Shown here piece by piece: positions 36,371 through 41,399 of a stretch of 41,399 nt of DNA. Each line of letters opens with the position of its first letter. Within the stretch, counting starts at the first letter, position 1. The DNA comes from Planctomycetota bacterium (GTDB taxonomy: Bacteria > Planctomycetota > Planctomycetia > Gemmatales > Gemmataceae), in the NCBI GenBank assembly GCA_029777335.1, contig JAKOSN010000063.1:1-41399 (forward strand), given 5' to 3'. The translations under genes were made by a program, and so were the position numbers. Under the pieces are notes generated by a model that saw only the letters and a program-made list of their open reading frames with translations, was not told the DNA's origin and did not search any database.

Positions 36371-37747
36371 ATGCAACTCCTTCAGACGCGCAAAGCGCGC
36401 TTGATCGTCTGTGGGGTGCTGGGAGTGGTGCTCCTGGGTTCGCTGGCACTGGTTGGCCCGCGGCTGTACCGGTGGGGGGAATCACAGGTTCATGCGGAAT
36501 CGGTCAACCCGGAATCCGCCGAGGGAGCCCGCACGCGCCGTCTCGACGAGAAGACGCTTGTGCTTTCTCCCCAGGGGGTGCGCAGCCTGGGGGTGAAAAC
36601 GCTCCCCGCCAGCAGCAGCAGTCGCGAGCTTGCTCTCCCTCCCATGGCGGGATGTCTGGCCCTGGACAACAATCAACTGCTTCGGGTTCATCCGCGCTTC
36701 CCGGGGGAGATCGTCGCCCTGGGGACAGCCAATGGCTACGAGTACACAGGCGCGAGTGGGGAGGATTCTCTCAAGGGGCCGCCGTTAAAGTACGGCGATT
36801 CGGTCAAGAAAGGGCAAGTGCTGGCGGTTCTGTGGAGCAAGGACCTCGGCGAGAAAAAAAGCGAGCTGGTCGACGCCGTGTCGCGGTTGCGCCTGGACCG
36901 CGAGGTGCTGAGTCGTCTGCAACCGTTGCTCCGCGAGGGAGCGACTTCCGAACGCAGTGTTCGCGAGGCGGAACGTGCCGTCGAGGCCGATCTGATTGCC
37001 GTCGCCCGCGCCGAGCGCACCCTGCGCTCCTGGCGGGTCAGTGAGGCGGAGATCCGCACCGTGCACGACGAAGCCGAACGCCTGAGCCGGGGGGAGAAGG
37101 CCGGCGATCCACGCTGGGCTCGTGTGGAAATTGTGGCCGCCCAGGACGGCGTGATTCTGGAGAAGAACGTCGCGCTGGGCGACATCGTCGATACCACCAC
37201 CGATCTCTTCAAGATCGGCGATCTCACGCGCCTGGCGGTCTGGGTACATGTGTACGAGGACGATCTGCCCACGCTCCTCAAGGTTCCTCGCCCCATCCGC
37301 TGGACGGTGAAGGTGCCCTCGCAGCCAGGGCTGAGCTTCTCCGGAACACTGGAGTCTGTTGGCGCCATCATCGATCCAAACCAGCACACCGCCCTGGTGA
37401 GCGGACATGTGGACAACACCGCGGGACAGCTGCGCGTCGGTCAGTTTGTAACCGCCACGCTCCAGGTGCCCGCGCCTGCCGACGAGATCGAGATCCCTGC
37501 CAGTGCCCTCGTGGAAGATGGGCATCAGAGTTTGGTCTTTGTTCAACCCGACCCCAATCAACCTCATTTTGAGCAGCGCCAGGTTTCGGTGGCCCGGCGT
37601 TATCATGATCGCGTCTATGTGCATCGCGTCGCCCCTCTGCCTGGCTGTCAGCCGATCCAGCCGGGCGAACATGTTGTCGTCGGTGGAGCGGTCCTGCTCC
37701 GCGATGCGCTGGCTCAGCTGCCTGTCGAACCCAAGGTCCCGCGCTAA
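36371..37747 (+). CDS. RND efflux periplasmic adaptor (CusB/CzcB-like membrane fusion protein)
   Basis: Product of 458 residues. The start at 36371 follows GGAGGTAGGGA. The N-terminal helix (about 10-32) is a signal anchor. The lipoyl half-motifs flank a helical hairpin: first half near 130-148 (LKYGDSVKKGQVLAVLWSKDL), hairpin about 150-240, second half near 255-285 (ARVEIVAAQDGVILEKNVALGD). Next comes the beta-barrel block LTRLAVWVHVYEDDLPTLL and a membrane-proximal domain containing QFVTATLQVP. This is the layout of heavy-metal (HME) RND adaptors. It would link the inner-membrane pump encoded downstream to an outer-membrane channel, of which no gene is in the window. Metal specificity cannot be read. 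Confidence 0.9.
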   Translation: MQLLQTRKARLIVCGVLGVVLLGSLALVGPRLYRWGESQVHAESVNPESAEGARTRRLDEKTLVLSPQGVRSLGVKTLPASSSSRELALPPMAGCLALDNNQLLRVHPRFPGEIVALGTANGYEYTGASGEDSLKGPPLKYGDSVKKGQVLAVLWSKDLGEKKSELVDAVSRLRLDREVLSRLQPLLREGATSERSVREAERAVEADLIAVARAERTLRSWRVSEAEIRTVHDEAERLSRGEKAGDPRWARVEIVAAQDGVILEKNVALGDIVDTTTDLFKIGDLTRLAVWVHVYEDDLPTLLKVPRPIRWTVKVPSQPGLSFSGTLESVGAIIDPNQHTALVSGHVDNTAGQLRVGQFVTATLQVPAPADEIEIPASALVEDGHQSLVFVQPDPNQPHFEQRQVSVARRYHDRVYVHRVAPLPGCQPIQPGEHVVVGGAVLLRDALAQLPVEPKVPR

Positions 37748-37807
37748 TCCGGTGCCAGGAGCGCCGAGTCCTCGTTTTCGTGTCCCCTTGCAAGCACGAG
37801 GTACCAC

Positions 37808-38266
37808 ATGATTGCCGTGCGCGACTGGTTACAGGACCATCCCCAGGAGTTACCAACCCTCGAACGGGTGACCACGGTGGAGCAGCTGGGCATCCTGGTT
37901 GTGGATGATGAACCGTCGATTCGCCATGCCTTGCAGCGCTTTTTGAGTCGGGGTGGCTTCAACGTCTGGGTTGCCGGGGATGGCCTGGAAGGAAGCGCGC
38001 TCTATCAGCAGCATCAGGGAGAGATCGACCTGGTTCTGCTCGATGTGGAAATGCCTGGATTCGACGGCCGACGCACGGCGCGCTTGTTGCGTCGCCTCGA
38101 TCCGAAGGTTCGCTTCTGCTTCATGACCGGGGCGATGGAACGCTACCCCGCCGAGGATCTCCTCGATCTGGGCGCTGTCTGGGTCTTCCCCAAACCGTTC
38201 CCTGTACTTAGCGTGGTGGAGATCCTGCGACAACTCGCCTCCCATGGACACCATCGGACTGACTAA
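37808..38266 (+). CDS. Single-domain response regulator
   Basis: Product of 152 residues, a receiver domain only, preceded by about 25 extra residues. It has the acidic pair in GILVVDDEPSIRHAL, the phosphoacceptor Asp79 in LVLLDVEMPGFDG, a Thr in FCFMTGA and the conserved Lys in VFPKPF. There is no output domain, so it should act by protein contact or phosphotransfer. It lies between the adaptor and pump genes with gaps of 60 and 41 bp, in one transcript. A receiver inside an RND operon suggests phosphorylation-dependent control of the pump or cross-talk with the upstream kinase. Start 37808 has no strong ribosome binding site. Confidence 0.88.
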   Translation: MIAVRDWLQDHPQELPTLERVTTVEQLGILVVDDEPSIRHALQRFLSRGGFNVWVAGDGLEGSALYQQHQGEIDLVLLDVEMPGFDGRRTARLLRRLDPKVRFCFMTGAMERYPAEDLLDLGAVWVFPKPFPVLSVVEILRQLASHGHHRTD

Positions 38267-38307
38267 CGAACGCACAACCTTCTACTGCCCGGGAGCAAGG
38301 ACGGAGC

Positions 38308-41300
38308 ATGGTTCGCAAGTTCATTGAATGGGCCGTGGCCAATCCACTGATCGTCCTCTTGCTGACCGCTGCGCTCTTGCTCGGAGGCGGGTATGCCTTC
38401 TCGCGCGTCAACGTCGAGGCCTACCCGGATCCCGCACCCGCCATTATCGAGGTGGTCGCTCAGTATCCTGGGGCGTCCGCCGAGGAAGTGGAACGACAGG
38501 TCACCATTCCCCTCGAGGTGGCCCTGTCGGGGATGCCCGGGCTGCAATCAACACGGAGCAAGTCGCTCTTTGGTCTGTCGCACCTGCGCAATCAGTTCGA
38601 ATATACGCGGGAATACGAGCAGGCCAAGCAGGATGTCATCAATCGGCTTGAACAGGCGAACCTCCCTCAGGGGGTGACTCCGCAGATCTCTCCCGCGTCC
38701 CCCACGGGGGAGATCCTGCGGTATACCCTGGACTGCCCCACCGATGCCAACGGCCAGCCGATCTACACCCTGAATGATCTGAAGGCCCTCCAGGACTACA
38801 CCATTCAGCGCGAGTTGATGCGTATCAATCGCGTGGCGGGGGTGGTGGGTGCCGGCGGCACCGTCAAACGCTACGAGATCCAGCCCGATCCCGATCGCCT
38901 GCGGCAGTACGGCATCTCCTTGCAACAACTTCAGACCGCCATCGGGGCCAGCAACGCCAATGGGAGTGGCGATAACCTGACTCAGGGACATACCAATCTC
39001 GTGGTGCGCGGGATTGGCCTGTATGGCCGAGGGCAGGATCCCATGCAGCAGGTCCTGGGGATGAAATCTCCCCTCGAGGCCGCTGCATTTCTGCGCGCCG
39101 AGGAGGCGCGCCGGCTGCGCGAGATTCGCCAGACCGTGGTCGCCAGCGTCAACAATGTTCCCGTGCGCGTCGATCAGCTGGTCGATGGGGGCCCCATGCT
39201 CTACGACGATGGCTCCCTCAAGGTCTCCGAGCGTGAACTCCACAGTCGAGGCGTGATTGTCAGCCATCAAACGCGCCAGGGCAAAATCAGCCAGAGTCGC
39301 CCTCTCAAGGACGGGCTGGGCAATGAACTGCTAGATGAAAACGGGCAGCGCATCTGGGATGACGACGACGAGAAGATCCAGGGCATTGTGCTGCTGCGCA
39401 AGGGGCAGGAATCGCTCCCCGCACTCCGCGACGTGGTGGCCAAGATCGACGAGCTGAACCAGCCGGGTCATCTTCTTCCCGGTGTGCGCATTGAGCCCTA
39501 TTACAATCGAACCACACTCATCAATCTCACCACCGAGACGGTGCATGAGAATCTTCTGGTAGGCATGGCTCTGGTGTCGATTATTTTGCTCATGTTCCTG
39601 AGCAATGTGCGCGTGGCGCTCATCGTCGCCCTGAATATTCCGCTCGCCTTGCTCTTCGCCTTCACCGTGATGTTTGTGCGCAACAAGTCGGCCAATCTCC
39701 TCTCCATCGGCGCCGTCGATTTTGGCATCATCGTTGATTCCACGGTGATTCTGGTGGAGAGCATCTATCGCCACCTATCAAGCAATGAATACCCCAACCA
39801 ATCGATCAGCCAGCGGGTCATCCGCGCCTGCACGGAGGTGGAGAAAAGCCTCTTTTTCTCGACCGTCATCATGGTCTGTGCGCTGTTGCCCCTGTTCACG
39901 ATGAAGGGTCCTGAGGGGCAGATCTTTGGGCCCATGGCGGACACCTACGCCTTTGCCCTGGGGGGAGCCCTGCTGCTCGCGCTGACCGTCTCCCCCGTGC
40001 TGTGCATGCTGCTGCTCAAGCGCCTGAAACCCACCCGGGACAATATTCTGGTGCGCGTGATCAAGTGGGGCTATCTTGCTCAGCTGCGCCTGTTGCTTCG
40101 AGTCCGCTGGGTGGCGCTGGCGAGTTTTCTCGCGGTGATCATGATCACGGGGGTGGTCGTGGCCCACATGGGGCGCGAATTCATGCCCGAACTGGAGGAA
40201 GGAAATCTCTACGTTCGCGGGACGTTTCCTATCAATATCTCGTTTGATGAAATCTCGGCGCGGACCCGCGAGGTGCGCCGCGTGCTGCGGGAGTTCCCCG
40301 AGGTCGATGCCATCGTGCCGCAAATCGGCCGTCCCGATGATGGCACCGATCCGACCGGCTACTACAACCTGGAGATCTTTGTTCCGCTCCGCCCCGCCAA
40401 GAGTTGGCCCAATGCACCAGGGAAGAGGCGCCCGCGCACCAAGGCGGAACTGATCAAGGCCATGAACTCCACGATGGAGGCGAACTTCCCCGGTGTCGAT
40501 TGGGACTTCTCGCAGATTATCCGCGACAATGTGATGGAAGCACTCTCCGGTGTGAAGGGCGAGAATTCCATCAAGGTGTTTGGCCCCGATCTGGCTCGCC
40601 TGGAGGAACTCGCCGAGCAAATCAAGAAGACGATCGCCGCCGTTCCAGGTGTCGAAAATGCTGGCGTGTTCCGCATTCAGGGGCAGTCGAACCTGGAATT
40701 CCCGGTCGATCGTCAGAAGTGTGCGCGCTGGAATATCAACGTGGCCGATGTGCAGAACACCATCCAGGCAGCCGTGGGAGGAAAGGCGCTCACGCAGATG
40801 CTCGAAGGAGGGAAGAGTTTCGACATCACCCTGCGTTTTCCTTCACGCCTGCGCAATGGCGAACAGGCGATTCTCGATATTCCGGTGGATATTCTCAATC
40901 ACCAGGTCACCCCGGGAGGGTTGCCGGTGCAGGCCTCCACGCCGATTTCGGGGCCAGGAGTGGGGTTGGCCTCGATTGGCACCAGCAACCCCTTCCCGGT
41001 GCTCACCGGCAACCTGAGCAACACGCCGACGATGCCGATGGTTCCACGCCGGCGCCTGCGCGATCTGGTCACCCCGACCGCCACTGGCGAGGACAATGGC
41101 ACGCCATCGTTCCTCAAGCCCGGCGCGTCCACGATCTATCGCGAACAGGGACAGCGGTTGATCGCGGTCAAATTTGGCGTGCGGGGACGCGATCTGGCCA
41201 GCACCGTGGCCGAGGCCAGAAGCAAGGTCGATCCGCTTCTCGAAACCCCTTATCGGGCCGAGTGGAGCGGCGAATTTCAGGAAATGGAAGAAGCGGAAAG

Positions 41301-41399
41301 TCGCATGGCGATCTGGTTTGGCCTGTCGCTGGTGCTGATTATTGTGCTGCTCTACATGGCGTTTCGCTCCTTCCTCGATGCGGCGGTGGTCTTCGCCAA
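38308..41399 (+). CDS. HME-type RND efflux pump (CusA/CzcA-like), 3' end outside window
   Basis: At least 1030 residues, open to the right edge. ATG 38308 follows CGGAGC. TM1 (about 11-31) and porter block YPGASAEEVERQVTIPLE are typical. The TM4 proton relay of heavy-metal RND pumps is intact, as SIGAVDFGIIVDSTVILVES with D471, D477 and E484, matching the D-x5-D-x6-E of CzcA. The first periplasmic half carries unusual insertions near 240-270 and 297-355 (for example DGLGNELLDENGQRIWDDDD). A second long Pro/Gly-rich insertion lies in the second half near 870-930. The pump expels cations with proton import, in complex with the adaptor. Methionine-type copper ligands could not be mapped, so Cus versus Czc specificity is open. 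Confidence 0.93.
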   Translation, partial: MVRKFIEWAVANPLIVLLLTAALLLGGGYAFSRVNVEAYPDPAPAIIEVVAQYPGASAEEVERQVTIPLEVALSGMPGLQSTRSKSLFGLSHLRNQFEYTREYEQAKQDVINRLEQANLPQGVTPQISPASPTGEILRYTLDCPTDANGQPIYTLNDLKALQDYTIQRELMRINRVAGVVGAGGTVKRYEIQPDPDRLRQYGISLQQLQTAIGASNANGSGDNLTQGHTNLVVRGIGLYGRGQDPMQQVLGMKSPLEAAAFLRAEEARRLREIRQTVVASVNNVPVRVDQLVDGGPMLYDDGSLKVSERELHSRGVIVSHQTRQGKISQSRPLKDGLGNELLDENGQRIWDDDDEKIQGIVLLRKGQESLPALRDVVAKIDELNQPGHLLPGVRIEPYYNRTTLINLTTETVHENLLVGMALVSIILLMFLSNVRVALIVALNIPLALLFAFTVMFVRNKSANLLSIGAVDFGIIVDSTVILVESIYRHLSSNEYPNQSISQRVIRACTEVEKSLFFSTVIMVCALLPLFTMKGPEGQIFGPMADTYAFALGGALLLALTVSPVLCMLLLKRLKPTRDNILVRVIKWGYLAQLRLLLRVRWVALASFLAVIMITGVVVAHMGREFMPELEEGNLYVRGTFPINISFDEISARTREVRRVLREFPEVDAIVPQIGRPDDGTDPTGYYNLEIFVPLRPAKSWPNAPGKRRPRTKAELIKAMNSTMEANFPGVDWDFSQIIRDNVMEALSGVKGENSIKVFGPDLARLEELAEQIKKTIAAVPGVENAGVFRIQGQSNLEFPVDRQKCARWNINVADVQNTIQAAVGGKALTQMLEGGKSFDITLRFPSRLRNGEQAILDIPVDILNHQVTPGGLPVQASTPISGPGVGLASIGTSNPFPVLTGNLSNTPTMPMVPRRRLRDLVTPTATGEDNGTPSFLKPGASTIYREQGQRLIAVKFGVRGRDLASTVAEARSKVDPLLETPYRAEWSGEFQEMEEAESRMAIWFGLSLVLIIVLLYMAFRSFLDAAVVFA

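Noticed and set aside
35875..37044. A 389-codon plus-strand frame spanning csrA and the adaptor start
   Set aside because: It overlaps two clear genes in another frame and starts within the promoter region.

Overview
The window is a GC-rich (clearly above 60%), densely coded bacterial chromosome segment. It most likely comes from a planctomycete, probably of the Gemmata/Gemmataceae type. The case rests on a small secreted protein with the planctomycete-restricted TIGR03067 domain, a giant exported HEAT-repeat protein, an exported protein with two CxxCH haem motifs, a conserved Gly-rich membrane-anchored protein, and an initiator tRNA gene that does not encode CCA. No rRNA operon, CRISPR array or intact insertion sequence was seen. 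The taxonomic call is inference from protein style, not a database match.

Layout, left to right. 1-3234: the C-terminal end of a CpaF/TadA-type secretion ATPase, a gene-poor stretch with a good promoter, a small Phd-like protein, a lipoprotein and a fumarylacetoacetase-fold dehydratase, closed by a perfect 13-bp hairpin. 3259-9720 (minus): a 1971-residue exported HEAT-repeat protein and a TIGR03067 protein. 9721-10528: mostly non-coding, possibly with a transposase remnant. 10529-14732 (plus): a DUF1015 protein and a P-type cation ATPase. 14796-16069 (minus): a lower-GC two-gene operon pairing a possible winged-helix/RelE-like protein with a short Shedu-type nuclease; it lies next to tRNA-fMet. 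16547-22874 (plus): sulfotransferase and M32 carboxypeptidase (4-nt overlap), an NYN-LOTUS RNA-binding or nuclease protein, and an SGNH plus MBOAT O-acylation pair (4-nt overlap). 22967-26208 (minus): a membrane-anchored planctomycete protein and DnaK. 26651-29672 (plus): pheA, DAHP synthase and tpiA. 29901-32630: an exported di-CxxCH protein facing a GT87-like membrane glycosyltransferase. 32872-41399 (plus): a signalling and efflux block.

The last block is the most coherent system. A membrane histidine kinase is followed directly by an NtrC-type sigma-54 activator. Next comes an intergenic region with a T-tract terminator, short inverted repeats and a near-consensus -24/-12 sigma-54 promoter. 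That promoter points into csrA, an RND periplasmic adaptor, a single-domain response regulator and an HME-type RND pump that runs off the right edge. The arrangement predicts that the two-component system switches on a heavy-metal-type efflux pump together with the post-transcriptional regulator CsrA.

The second notable unit is the Shedu-like operon at 14796-16069. Its base composition differs from its flanks, its two genes overlap at ATGA, and it abuts a tRNA gene, all consistent with an acquired defence module.
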